This document shows, piece by piece, positions 33,079 to 43,987 of a DNA stretch of 64,000 bases. Every line of letters starts with the position of its first letter. Within the stretch, counting starts at the first letter, position 1. The position numbers and the translations under genes are program-made. Source of the stretch: Aralia elata (Eukaryota; Streptophyta; Magnoliopsida; Apiales; Araliaceae). The stretch spans positions 1,550,001 to 1,614,000 of the forward strand of contig JAVJAP010000214.1 of the NCBI GenBank assembly GCA_034770075.1, read 5' to 3'. A model generated the notes under the pieces. That model did no database searches. It had not been told where the DNA came from and saw only the letters and a program-made list of their open reading frames with translations.

Positions 33079-35226
33079 TGTCGACGCCTGGAGGAATCGC
33101 TCTCTTTAGTGATTGTTACCCTTTCCAATTTTAGCTTTTTCATTAGATGATTTTTTTGGAAAAGGTCGGCACGAGTGTCGACGGGGTTTTGAAAGATCGT
33201 TTTTTATGATGAGCCAATTTAACCAGAGTCGCCAGTTGGTATATTTGAAATGGATGTACCAACTCATCCGAGTTTCCGTTTTTTGTAAATCGCTGGCTCA
33301 TATGTGACTCCGAATTAATTGGTCTGCGAACCGAGATTCATAGAGTTCGGGGGCTTGCTTAAGCGAGGGGAAGGTGTTAGGCACCCCCCGACTTCCGTGA
33401 AAACACGGTTACTGCAATCTTGATGCTTTCCTATCCTTTGATTCATGAAATGTGTGTGTGTGGGCGTGTGTGTGTGTGTGTGTGTGTGCTTATGTGAATG
33501 TTGTGGTAAGTTTTTTTCATAAGAGATGAAACATTTGGCTTTTATGAGAAATCATGTTTTATTTTAGGAATGTTTTAGAACGTCGTTTCCGTTTGTACGA
33601 GAGAGCTCCTTTTATTTATGAAGAAGGTTTGATTTTATTTGTCAAAAGCCATGAGATTTTTATTAGGTGTCGTTTTGGCAAAACAAGAGTCTTTTAAACC
33701 TTCGTCAAAATAGGAATCGAAATCTATACATTGCTTTCATAAAATGATGGGCAACTTCTAGGATATCTTTCACCCTACGCACCAAGATTTAATAAAAACG
33801 TTGTTTTATTTTATAAAACCATTTTTGTGACATTTGAAAACGACCTTCTTTAGCCTTCTCGTTTAATAGGAATCGACATTTATTAACACTTCCAAATTTT
33901 TTCGCTACGTGATGCTAACCCCCTAGTTTGCTTGATTTTAATGAAAAACCTTCATCGTTTAATCTTTGAAATCATTTTTTCGTGTCACAAAATCCAATCA
34001 AGCATAAACACGCATCGGGGCTATTCATGGGCATGTAAGCCATCAAAATAACCCCAAACGCCTACAATCACAAGTTTCACTATTTCGGGGCCTTAAACCC
34101 GACCTCCGACTTGGTATCGTTTTAAGGCCCGACGATTACATATTTACAATGACGAATGCATCTACCCGATTACATACATCCAAAAATGTCCATCATCGGA
34201 TTTGGACCACGGGATCGCATTCCTAGGCTCACATCCGAACTTGTTGCACAACCGCCAAATGGATACAACATAAATAAACAACCGTGGGATGCCTAATGCT
34301 CTAGGATATCTTACAATAACAATTGAAATACACTACGAATGACACATTACCGTAATAGCTAAAATTTGCACGAAACGGACATCATCGGGCTATTAGGGGG
34401 AATTTCATTCCGATGAAACCCTCACTAATAGTCCCTAATCCATGGTTTCACAATAACATGTAAGAAAGCTACATTCAAGATAATTCGGATGACAAAAAGC
34501 TTGGCAAAAATGGTATAACAAAATGCTAAAACAAAGGGTTTTTCACCTTGCAAATAATCCCCACAATATGTATGAATTTGTATATTGAGTAGAGTAGAAA
34601 ATATGAGGTGTAATCTCACAAAAGGGGTACAATTTCTCACTATTTCTCACTCTTTTCTCTCTTAATTTTTGCTGTTTTCTTGCTGTTTTTTCTCCTTCTC
34701 CCGAACTGCTGCTGCTGCTGGATTCCTCTCTGTTTCTGTATGCAAATTGGCCTAATAAGGCACTGCCAAGGGCAGCCGCAGATCAATCTGCGGTTGGCTG
34801 CAGATTGATCTGCAGCTGGCCCTTGGTTCTCCCCCCAGCCGTGCTCGAGTCCCGTGTGCTCGAGTCCCGTGTCGTCTCGAGTTCCGTCCTTGGCCGCGGA
34901 TTGATCTACGGCTGATTGTGCTGATTTTCTCGTTTTCCGTACCTCGTCTTAATTTTCGTGTCGTACCGTTGGTTTCCGCTGAAGGGCTTGCATTCTGCAG
35001 TCCGGGAACCGCCGGGAAACGTGTCATGACATCCGGGTAAGCGCAGTGATCATCAACCGACTCCTGACATTCGCTTGTTGTTGTGTCGGCTTCGATCTCG
35101 TCCCGTAGTGGTGGCTGTGAGTGTTCGTCTTTATGTCCACCTTTTATTCTCGTGTGATGGGGTAATTTGACGATTTTGCCCTCCTGTCAAGGTTAGTATA
35201 GGAAGTGCAAAATTTGGGTGTCTACA
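33079..35226 (-). repeat. 5' LTR of the Retand-like element
   Basis: It is 2148 bp and nearly identical to 17306-19422. It differs by a longer (GT)n run (33450-33488), scattered transitions and an extra palindrome: CCGCAGATCAATCTGCGG (34776-34793) followed by CTGCAGATTGATCTGCAG (34798-34815), where the 3' LTR has only one. A primer-site-like cagagtcgcca is at 33224-33234. Confidence 0.93.
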
Positions 35227-35883
35227 AGTACAAGTATTGTTCAAGTTGATAAACTTCATAAAAAGTAACATCCAGTCATTTGTTAATTGAGATAAGGGGT
35301 TATCATTCTTTGATACTCATAAGTAATATCATTTCTTTCATACTTGTAAGGGGTGTTATTTTATTCCATGTATTAACTTGTAGGGATAACCTGACTACGT
35401 GAACTATCGCATGCTTGGTCAATAACCCTATGTATTTATTCCTTAGTAGTCTTTTGAGAAAATGATCTGTCTACGCAAATTACCGCATGACACTTTATTT
35501 CATACTAGTAAGGAATATCATTTTCTTTCATACTCCTAATTTTAAACTTACTATGGTAAGTATTACCTCTATAATTCCTAGAATGATTAGAAATTCCTTT
35601 GAGGCTTACGCTCCATCTAGTATCATTCCACTTGAAATCCTATTTATCTGAACTTTCATTATTGAATATTAATTGTTATCTTTGAAATATAAACTTTGAA
35701 TATCAGTCTTGAACTTGACTCCACAATTGGTCATCATGTTGACAATTTGGACATTATTGGATTATGGACAAATTAAATGTCAAACCTCAAATGTTTATTC
35801 TTTATCTTATTATTCTGATTATTCTGTCAATTCTTCATATTATTGCTATTGTAATAATCATCAAGACTAAGTTGTTGAGAATG

Positions 35884-35992
35884 TGTTAGCCTGTGTGGCA
35901 AGTGGTGAAAGTTCTGTGGCAAGTGGTGAAAGTTCTGTGTTAGCCTGTGTGGCAAGTGGTGAAAGTTCTGTTTAGCCGTTGTGGCAAGAAAC
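35884..35992. repeat. short tandem repeat in right arm of solo LTR
   Basis: gtggcaagtggtgaaagttc recurs at 35895, 35916 and 35949, with the longer unit tgttagcctgtgtggcaagt present twice (35884, 35938). The rest of 35232-36687 is AT-rich LTR sequence without genes. Confidence 0.85.
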
Positions 35993-36687
35993 TGTTGATT
36001 GGTATGATCATGACCATTGGTATTACAATTGTACATCTTTGCCCTGTACTGCAAAAATGAATTGATCAGCATAATTATGGCCTAAAGTTGTAGATGGGCA
36101 TGATTATGAACAGGAAATATTGATTGGTATTACAGGGTTAAAAGATTGATGGTAAACTTCTAGATTGGAGAACATAGTAGACATTATAGTTTACTTGACT
36201 CTTCTAATGGATTGCTTATTTTACTGTAGTTATTGTTGAAAATTATATCATCTACCATATGTTCTAAATATCTGATTTATTACTATTGAAAACTAAAGAT
36301 AATTTATTTTTTATTATCTTAGTTATGATATTCTTTACTGGGCTATTTGTGTTCAACCTTTTGCTTCACAATTCCCTTCAGGTAATAAAAGTGTAGTTGG
36401 ATCTAGCGGGGAAAATAGAAGAATTGAGTGATGGTCCGAGTTTGTAGCTGTAATAATTCTCAGTATATTGTAAAATAGTGTGGCAATGATTGTATTAAGG
36501 ACTTAATTTGGGTTTGAACACTGTCATACTATGTACGCCGCAATTATTGTACTGAAAACTTAAATTATGTGTGTTATCGTATTTTGCACGACATTATAAT
36601 AGTTGTAAATAGGAAAATTTGTATTTTTAGTATGTATTTTGGAGACTTAAAATTGGGTTGTGCGGACCCTATTTTGGGGGCATCACA

Positions 36688-37317
36688 GGTATCATTCACT
36701 AATGAAGATTACCCATCAAAACCTATCGAGCCACATGAGGGAGCCCTGGCTATTACTGCCCAAGTCGGATCCATGAAAATGAGGCGGATCATGATCGACA
36801 ACAGTTCCTCTATCAACATACTATATGCACATGCTTACCAGAGGCTAGACCTGGGAGGAAGGAAGATGCAAGTCGGGCAGGAGATCCCGCTCTACAGGTT
36901 CGACAATGACCCGGTTCGTGTAGCAGGAACCATAGAGTTGCCAGTCATCTTTGGCACGACTCCTCAACAGGTGGAGGTCAATGTCCAGTTCTTTGTCGTT
37001 CATGTGGATTCTGCTTATAATGTTATTCTGGATTACCGACATTGATGGTGTTACAGGCGGTGACCTCCATTCCTCATTTTAAGATGAAGTTTCCTACGTC
37101 GAATGGAGTTGGTGAAGTTAAGGGTGATCTAGATATGGCTCAGAGGTGCTACAGGAATTCATTAATATCTTCGGTTGTTGGGAGGTGCAAACAGAGGCAA
37201 ACAATGGCGATTGAGGTTGAACCGTTCATCGAAGGAAGCACAGAACCCCTCGTTTTACCAGCTGAAGAAACCAAAGACGTTGAGCTGATCCCGGGAAGAA
37301 AGATAAGACAATAAAGA
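36688..37317 (+). pseudogene. Tat protease, second piece
   Basis: The piece starts in the middle of the conserved S-F-T-N-E-D motif region right after the inserted LTR. It reads IEPHEGALAITAQVGSMKMR, the active-site region RIMIDNSSSINILYAHAYQR (Asp kept, usual D-T/N-G-S worn to DNSS), and IELPVIFGTTPQQVEVNVQF. A frame change at about 37040 is followed by LMVLQAVTSIPHFKMKFPTS and NGVGEVKGDLDMAQRCY, the standard end of Tat protease. The text ends in a stop at 37312, just before Athila gag sequence. It joins in sense to 15717 upstream and, after a gap of about 200 bases, to 61130. Confidence 0.88.
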
Positions 37318-38075
37318 TCACACCATGGACTACCCAAATGGCTACAGGTTCAGACGTTTTACAATGGGTTAAGTGGTAATACTCGTTCCAGCATAGATGC
37401 AGCCACAGGAGGAGCACTTATGGATAAAAAGTTTGATGAGGCTTATGAACTGTTAGAGATAATGGCTGCCAACAATTATCAATGGCCGACATCCAGAACG
37501 AATCAGCACAAGGTAGCTGGGGTTTTAGAAGTTGATGCAGTCACAGCATTAGCAGCTCAGATGGCAGCCATGTCTAAGAAGATCGATGCTATAGTAGAGT
37601 CAAAAACTCATCAAGTTGCTTATGTATGTGAGCTATGTGCGGGATCACCAATCCTGAAGCAGTGCAGTTTGTGGGCAGTTACCAATGACCACCAAACCCT
37701 TACCAGAATGCTTACAATCTGGGATGGAGAAATCATCCGGGTTTCTCGTGGAGCAATAATACACAAGCTCAAAATCAACCTGCAGAACCACAAAATCCCC
37801 CAGGGTTTCAAAATCAAGTTTCACAACATACAGAGAGGAAACCAAATTTAGAGGACTTCCTGACAAAATTTATTACGGCTTTCGAGACAAGAATGAATGA
37901 TCAGGATAAGCTGTTAAACCAAGTAGATATGAATGTGAAAAGCCAGGCAGTGTCAATTAGAAATCTGGAGAATCAGTTGGGACAATTAGCTCATGTTTTG
38001 AATAATTGACCCCGAGGAGTATTCCCAAGTGATACTGAAGTTAATCCGAAAGGAGATGGGAAAGAACAACCACCA
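37318..38075 (+). pseudogene. Athila gag, C-terminal part, broken
   Basis: It opens with HHGLPKWLQVQTFYNGLSG and a SSIDAATGGALMDKKFDEAY motif. It continues YELLEIMAANNYQWPTSRTN, EVDAVTALAAQMAAMSKKID and a short Cys cluster (YVCELCAGS). A frameshift near 37690 is followed in another frame by an Asn/Gln/Pro-rich stretch and LEDFLTKFITAFETRMNDQD, NLENQLGQLAHVLNN, then a TGA at about 38010. The junction with Tat protease at 37317/37318 is abrupt with no LTR between. Confidence 0.85.
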
Positions 38076-39395
38076 TTGATATATCCCCCAGTTCCATATC
38101 CACAAAGACTTCAGAAACAAAAGATAGATAAGCAATTCTCCAAGTTCCTCGAAATTTTCAAAAAGTTACAAATTAACATACCATTTGCGGAAGCTTTAGA
38201 GCAGATGTCGAGTTATGCTAAGTTCATGAAGGGCATCTTGTCTAGGAAGAAAAAGCTAGAGGATTATGAAACAATGGCCTTGACTGAAGAATGTAGTGCG
38301 GTACTCCAAAAGAAATTGCCACCAAAGTTGAAAGATCCTGGCAGCTTTACTATTCCTTGCACCATTGGTAACTTGTCATTTAATAAATGTTTGTGTGATT
38401 TGGGAGCAAGTATTAACCTTATGCCATTATCGATATACTCTCAGTTAGGTTTACCTGCACCGAAACTTACAAACATATCTCTTCAGCTAGCAGATAGGTC
38501 TGTTACATACCCAAGAGGAATTGTGGAGGACATACTTGTTAAGGTTGATAAATTCATATTTTTAGCTGATTTCATCATATTGGATTACGAAGAAGACAAG
38601 GACATTCCGATCATACTTGGGAGACCATTCTTAGCAACCGGTAGAACACTCATTGATGTGCAGAAGGGAGAATTGACTATGAGGGTTCAAGACCAAGAAA
38701 TGAAGTTCAATGTGTTTAAAACTATGAAGTTTCCTACAGACGAAGAGGAGTGTTTCAGAATGGATATGGTGAAGAAAGACGTGGATGATGAATTTTTGCA
38801 ATTGATGATTAGGGAGCCATTGGAGATTACCTTGTCGAGGGAGGAAGATTTAGATGATGCTGAGATTATTGATTATCTTCAGAGGTTGGATGCATTGCCT
38901 AGGGTACACCGATTCAAAATCCCGTTCGAACCATTAAAAAGCACAGAGCAACCCTTTGAGCGATTAAAGCCATCTCTAGAAATCCCCCCAACACTTGAGC
39001 TTAAACCACTTCCTAATCATCTCAGGTATGCTTATTTGGGTGAATCATCTACTTTGCATGTTATCATTGCATATGTACTTAACGAATTACAGGAAAGTAA
39101 GTTGATAAGAGTTCTCCGGGAGTACAAATCGGCAATTGGTTGGACCATCGCGGACATTAAAGGAATTAGCCCCTCATTTTGTATGCATAAGATCCTTTTG
39201 GAAGACGATGCCAAGCCAATAATTGAGCAACAAAGGAGGCTGAACCCAATTATAAAAGACGTGGTGAAAAAGGAAATTTTGAAGTGGCTTGATGCAGGTA
39301 TCATCTACCCCATCTCTAATAGCAGTTGGGTGAGTCCAGTACAGTGTGTGCCTAAAAAGGGTAGAATGGCATGGAAAACGAAAATAATGAATTGA
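38076..39395 (+). pseudogene. Athila gag end, protease and RT start
   Basis: The segment is 439 open codons. It begins YPPVPYPQRLQKQKIDKQF and IPFAEALEQMSSYAKFMKGI (gag end). Protease follows at about residues 88-200: FTIPCTIGNLSFNKCLCDLG with the active Asp in CDLGASINLMPLSIY (the triad is D-L-G), then DIPIILGRPFLATGRTLIDV. A linker leads to the RT start (VKKEILKWLDAGIIYPISNS, SWVSPVQCVPKKG). The frame then shifts at about 39360 and the next open frame begins at 39430, so the RT is split by a short out-of-frame stretch. Confidence 0.9.
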
Positions 39396-39429
39396 TACCG
39401 ACGAGGACAGTGACCGATGGAGGGTTTGT

Positions 39430-41892
39430 ATGGATTACCAAAAACGTAACAAAACAACCCGCAAGGATCACTTTCCTCTACCCTTCATCGATCAGATGTT
39501 AGATAGACTGGGTGGACATGAGTTTTATTGCTTGTTGGATGGTTATTCTGGCTATAATCAGATAGTGATTACCCCCGAAGACCAGGAAAAGACTACATTC
39601 ACTTGTCCTTATAGTACCTTCGCTTTTCGAAGGATGTCTTTTGGGTTATGTAATGCACCAGCGACGTTCCAAAGATGTATGATGGTTATTTTCTCCGATA
39701 TGGTCGAACGTAATATGGAGGTATTCATGGACGATTTTTCAGTGTTTGGTGACTCCTTTGATAATTGTTTGGAAAATCTGATCCTGGTTTTGAAAAGATG
39801 CGTGGAAACAAATTTAGTGCTCAATTGGGAAAAATGCCACTTTATGGTGCAAAAGGGGATCATTCTTGGGCACAAGGTGTCATCAAAAGGGTTAGAGGTA
39901 GATCGAGCTAAACTAGAGACAATTGAAAATCTACCTCCCCCAACTACAGTTAAGGGCATTCGAAGCTTCTTGGGACATGCCGGGTTTTATAGGAGATTTA
40001 TAAAAGACTTTTCTAAAATTTCTAAGCCTTTATGCAGTCTATTGGAGAAAGATGTTCCATTCAAGTTTGACGAGGAATGCTTGACGGCTTTTGAGGTGTT
40101 GAAGAAGAAATTGACCACAGCGCCTGTAATAGTAGCACCAGATTGGTCAATGCCGTTCGAGTTGATGTGTGATGCTAGCGATTATGCTATTGGGGTTGTT
40201 CTAGGTCAACGAAAGGAAAAGGTTTTTCATGCCATCTATTATGATAGCAAAACATTGTCCGATACCCAACTCAACTATACGACTACCGAGAAGGAGTTGC
40301 TAGCGGTAGTATATGCTTTTGATAAATTTCGGTCATACTTAATTGGAACAAAAGTGGTGGTGTTCACGGATCACTCAGCTATACGATATATGATTTCAAA
40401 GAAAGATGCGAAGCCGAGGCTAATTAGATGGATTCTTCTACTCCAGGAATTCGACTTAGAAATCCGGGATAGGAAGGGGACGGAAAATCAAGTGGCGGAT
40501 CATCTATCGAGGTTGGAAAACGAGGAACAAGCAAAGCATGATAAAACAGTGATCAATGAATACTTTCCGAATGAGCGATTGTTGGTGATAAACTCAGAGA
40601 TTCTATGGTATGCAGATTTTGTCAATTATTTAGTGAGCAACGTCTACCCTCCAGATTTGACAAATCAGCAGAAAAAGAAGTTCTTACATGATGTTAAGAG
40701 ATACATATGGGATGAGCCGTTCTTATTCAAACAGTGCGCAGATCAAATTATTCGACGGTGTATTCCTCAATGCGAAACAGATAGCATCTTACATCATTGT
40801 CATGACTCATTGTATAGAGGACATTATGGAGGTGAGAAGACAGCGGCCAAGGTGTTACAAGCCGGATTTTACTGGCCAACATTGTTCAAAGATGCCCATC
40901 AATTTGTACAAAGATGTGATAGATGCCAACGGATGGGTAACATATCGAAACGTAATGAGATGCCCTTGAACATGATTCTAGAAGTTGAAATTTTTGATGT
41001 TTGGGGTATGGATTTCATGGGTCCTTTCCCAAAATTCTTTAACAATGAATACATTCTACTGGTAGTGGATTACGTGTCGAAATGGGTAAAAGCAGTTGCT
41101 TTCCCAACAAATGATGCCAAGGTGGTATTGAAATTTCTCCAAAGAAACATCTTCACAAGATTTGGCACACCGAGGGCAATCATTAGTGACCAAGGGAACC
41201 ATTTTTGCAACAAATCTTTCACAGCTCTCTTGGCCAAATATGGAGTAAAGCATAGAATTGCAACTGCGTATCATCCCCAAACAAGTGGCCAGGCAGAAGT
41301 TTCAAACAAAGAGGTGAAACGGATTCTTGAGAAGGTGGTGAATCCAAATCGGAAGGATTGGTCATTAAAGCTAGATGACGCTCTTTGGGCTTACTGGACT
41401 GCGTTTAAAACTCCGATTGGGATGTCACCATACCAACTTGTGTACGGCAAAGCATGTCATCTCCTAGTTGAACTTGAGTATAAAGCGTACTGGGCTATCC
41501 GGAAATTGAATTTTGATCTACAAGCTGCAGGCGAAAAGAGATTGTTACAGGTCAATGAATTGGATGAATTCCGCTTGCAAGCCTATGAGAATGCCAGAAT
41601 CTACAAAGAGAAAACAAAAAAATGGCACGATCAAAAGATCATACAACGGAAGTTTGAACCGGGGCAAGCAGTGCTGCTGTATAATTCAAGATTGAGATTG
41701 TTTCTTGGGAAGCTAAAATCAAGATGGTCGGGCCCATTCATTATACAACAAGTCTTCCCACATAGTGCAGTGGAGATAGAAAGAACTAATTCGGACGAGC
41801 CATTCAAAGTCAACGGACAGCGCTTAAAGCATTATTGGGGTGGTGATTACGATCGCCAGAAATCCTCAGTTATTCTCTCCAATCCGGAATGA
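39430..41892 (+). CDS. Athila RT, RNase H and integrase, intact long frame
   Basis: The frame is open for 820 residues. RT is at 1-190, with the active site VFMDDFSVFGDS near residue 98. RNase H is at about 235-365 (ELMCDASDYAIGVVLGQ, TTEKELLAVVYAFDKF, VVFTDHSAIRYM, NQVADHLSRLE). The integrase HHCC finger is at about 455-505 (HHCHDSLYRGHYGGEKTAAK, FVQRCDRCQRMG). The catalytic core has Asp (WGMDFMGPF), Asp (AIISDQGNHFCN) and Glu (GQAEVSNKEVKRIL), all kept. The C-terminal GPFIIQQVFPHSAVEI domain is present. It is the best preserved coding region in the window, yet lacks its own start because the RT N-terminus is in another frame upstream. It would make and integrate element cDNA. Confidence 0.93.
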   Translation: MDYQKRNKTTRKDHFPLPFIDQMLDRLGGHEFYCLLDGYSGYNQIVITPEDQEKTTFTCPYSTFAFRRMSFGLCNAPATFQRCMMVIFSDMVERNMEVFMDDFSVFGDSFDNCLENLILVLKRCVETNLVLNWEKCHFMVQKGIILGHKVSSKGLEVDRAKLETIENLPPPTTVKGIRSFLGHAGFYRRFIKDFSKISKPLCSLLEKDVPFKFDEECLTAFEVLKKKLTTAPVIVAPDWSMPFELMCDASDYAIGVVLGQRKEKVFHAIYYDSKTLSDTQLNYTTTEKELLAVVYAFDKFRSYLIGTKVVVFTDHSAIRYMISKKDAKPRLIRWILLLQEFDLEIRDRKGTENQVADHLSRLENEEQAKHDKTVINEYFPNERLLVINSEILWYADFVNYLVSNVYPPDLTNQQKKKFLHDVKRYIWDEPFLFKQCADQIIRRCIPQCETDSILHHCHDSLYRGHYGGEKTAAKVLQAGFYWPTLFKDAHQFVQRCDRCQRMGNISKRNEMPLNMILEVEIFDVWGMDFMGPFPKFFNNEYILLVVDYVSKWVKAVAFPTNDAKVVLKFLQRNIFTRFGTPRAIISDQGNHFCNKSFTALLAKYGVKHRIATAYHPQTSGQAEVSNKEVKRILEKVVNPNRKDWSLKLDDALWAYWTAFKTPIGMSPYQLVYGKACHLLVELEYKAYWAIRKLNFDLQAAGEKRLLQVNELDEFRLQAYENARIYKEKTKKWHDQKIIQRKFEPGQAVLLYNSRLRLFLGKLKSRWSGPFIIQQVFPHSAVEIERTNSDEPFKVNGQRLKHYWGGDYDRQKSSVILSNPE

Positions 41893-41934
41893 AACAGGGA
41901 GTAGTCAGGCTAAAAGACTTAAAATCAAGCGCTC

Positions 41935-41952
41935 AATGGGAGGCAACCCATT
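41935..41952 (+). other. small hairpin after Athila pol
   Basis: AATGGG-aggcaa-CCCATT (6-bp arms, 6-base loop) is preceded by aatcaagcgctc, 43 bases after the pol stop. A GGGAGGCAACCC-type hairpin after pol is something I recall as recurring in Athila elements. Its role is not known to me. Confidence 0.5.
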
Positions 41953-42108
41953 CATTTATCTATTTTGTGTTTTTCTTAGTAGTTAGAGTAGTTAATTTAT
42001 TGTTTTAGGAGTATAATATGTGAACATTGCTTTTGTAGGTTGCATCTTGTCAAACTAGTGGCCATGCATCCAAGAAGAAAAAGAACAACAATAGCAAGAT
42101 GTAGGGAA

Positions 42109-42314
42109 GCGCGGCCGCGCAGGAATTACAAGGCATGCTGGCGCGGGCGCGCAATCTACCAGAACAACATATTGGCTCTCTGTCACACCAACACGGGCGC
42201 ACCGTTTTGAACTATCAAACTGCGCGGGCGCGCAGTCTACCAAAACAACATATTGGCTCTCTGTCACACCAGCACGGGCACGCCGTTTTGAACTACCAAA
42301 CTGCGCGAGCGCGC
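42109..42314. repeat. 81-bp tandem repeat with GC palindromes
   Basis: GCGCGGCCGCGC at 42109-42120 is followed by units starting GCGCGGGCGCGC at 42141 and 42222 and a third partial unit at 42303 (GCGCGAGCGCGC), period exactly 81. Each unit also holds acaacatattggctctctgt. The frame 42135-42398 repeats every 27 residues only because 81 is divisible by 3. I see no reason to call it a gene. The rest of 41953-42836 is non-coding. Confidence 0.9.
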
Positions 42315-42836
42315 CGCGACCTGGACCTGGGAGTTAATTTTTATAACCCGACCCGATTGTGCCCTACTTATTTTGCCTTATCAGCCGCTCGAAATTAAAC
42401 TCCCAATCCAACCCAAATTCGAACCCACTCTCCCACTCTCCTATTTCTAATCCAAATCAACTTTATTCTTCCAAATCTAATCAAACCCTAAACTCATAAA
42501 CCTTTTCTGTCATCTTTCCAAGCATACATATTATCTACTCACATTCAAACCCTAACTTCTTCCCACAATCTCTGATAGTTATCTCCATAACGTCAACCTC
42601 TCTACCACGTTTCACACGTTCCAATGCTTTAGTTCCGGAGAAGTGGTGCACAGTTAGGATTTCTCTAATCACGTTCCAAGTTTTGGCACTCTTTGTTCAA
42701 CTATTTATGCTACATTGGGTTAGTTATATATTTGCAGTATAGTGAAGATTGTTAGCACTTGGAATTATTATATTGGGTTACATTGATTAGAGTTCTGTTA
42801 TAATTGCTGAGTTGTTATATTGTGAAGTATATTTGA

Positions 42837-43987
42837 ATGGCATCTAAGAGAGCGCGTGTGGTTTCCTCATCGAGTAGTAGTGATGACAAAATTGAGGCTA
42901 GGACGTGTTGGACACGCATAAGTTTGTGAATCTTTCTGCTCAACATAACTATTTGGATGTCTGGCTTGGAAAGAATTTTGTTGTGGTAAGAGGATTGAAG
43001 CTGAGTGATGAAGATGGTATGATCAAAAGACAGATTATAGAGCATGGCTGGGCACTTTTTGTTGATTCTCCTATGCCTGCACCGATGGCAATTATGCGTG
43101 AATTTTATGCTAATGCACGATAGACACAAAACGGAATATCTTTTGTGTGGGGCATGGAAGTGAGATATGATAAGAAGGCCATCAATAATTTGTATCGACT
43201 GCCAACACTCCCTGAAGACGGTTCCGACTGGTTGGCCTACAAAAGTTCGGACATTAATTTGGATATGATTGTTTCCGTGATGTGAAAGCCTGATACCAAG
43301 TGGACTACCAAGGTCGGAACTACTTAGAAACTCCACTTCCCACACACTGCCTTAAATCGCTACGCCAAGGCGTGGTATGGCTTTATTTGTGTGAACATGC
43401 TTCCTACAAGGCATCAGAATGATGTAACGAAAGAGAGGGCTATACTGCTATTTGGGATTCTCAAGGGTAAATTGTTTGATGTGGGGGCCCTCATTTACTC
43501 ATCCATGCTGCGTTTTATGCGAGGGAGTACTTCTGGAGGAATCTTGCATGCCTCAATTGTTAGTCGGCTTTGTCTAGCGGCTGGAGTTACATGGGAGAAC
43601 GAGTCTCTATTGCTACCAATGAAGGATATAGATCATAATCACATCAAGCAGTACGCAGTATAAGATGGTGGCGAGTCTCATCCTTGAGGGCTTGGATTTT
43701 TGTTGGGGGATGAGGAGGAAGCAGAAGAGGAAGCGGAGGCTTCAGTACCAGCGACACCCATGATGTATGCCCATCAGGAGCGGGATATGCGTCGTCTTCA
43801 GCGGAGGATGGATGCTTTACATGCTGATTTTCAGAATTATTCTACTTCCTTTTCTGGAGCATTAACGCAGGCCTTTGGTCAGTTGGGTGTGCAGATTCAG
43901 TTTCCCATCTTTGGTTCTACTGGTTCTTACCCACCGCCTGATACTCCTCCCGAGACTAGTGCGGGAGATGATGATGCTGCTACTTAG
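42837..43987 (+). pseudogene. Athila env-position frame, 'putative plant transposon protein'-like, broken
   Basis: ATG 42837 gives a basic, serine-rich start (MASKRARVVSSSSSSDD). A frameshift at about 42910 is followed by LDTHKFVNLSAQHNYLDVWL, KRQIIEHGWALFVDSPMPAP and MAIMREFYANA. After several stops come WYGFICVNMLPTRHQNDVTK, RAILLFGILKGKLFDVGALI, then an acidic linker (GDEEEAEEEAEA) and a C-terminal coiled segment (ERDMRRLQRRMDALHADFQN). The middle matches, by recall, a domain common in plant elements and labelled putative plant transposon protein. It is not a clear membrane envelope: I see no signal peptide or strong transmembrane helix. At least four lesions. Confidence 0.7.

Larger units (their letters stand above)
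17306..35226 (-). mobile_element. complete Retand-like (Tat lineage) Ty3/gypsy element, 17.9 kb
   Basis: Two LTRs (17306-19422 and 33079-35226) begin TGTCGACGCC and end GTGTCTACA, flanked by a perfect 5-bp target duplication AGTAC (17301-17305, 35227-35231). Orientation is minus: primer site at 33076-33060, leader, gag, protease, RT with two RNase H domains and integrase (to 25540). Then two PMD-like genes lie on the opposite strand, followed by a 70-bp tandem array and a polypurine tract at 19435-19423. This layout, with a second archaeal-type RNase H, extra antisense genes and a tandem array before the 3' LTR, is that reported for Retand/Tat-lineage plant elements. The LTRs differ by a few dozen changes by eye, mostly C/T and G/A, so insertion is fairly recent. 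Its genes carry stops and frameshifts. Confidence 0.93.
15718..36687 (+). mobile_element. solo LTR (about 3.0 kb) split by a Retand-like element
   Basis: The left arm is 15718-17305 (TGTAAGACCCCGAATTTTT...) and the right arm 35227-36687 (...TTTTGGGGGCATCACA). It has TG...CA ends. Flanks gatat (15713-15717) and ggtat (36688-36692) differ at one base, as a worn target duplication would. Removing it restores the reading of the surrounding Tat protease region. No internal gag or pol belongs to it, so it is a solo LTR left by recombination between two LTRs. A plus-strand TATA box at 17166 suggests plus orientation. It holds several short tandem arrays and a Helitron. No gene is seen in either arm. 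Confidence 0.75.

Noticed and set aside
42837..43987. Calling the Athila frame a viral-type envelope gene
   Set aside because: I see no signal peptide, cleavage site or clear membrane helix. It resembles the plant transposon-protein domain instead.
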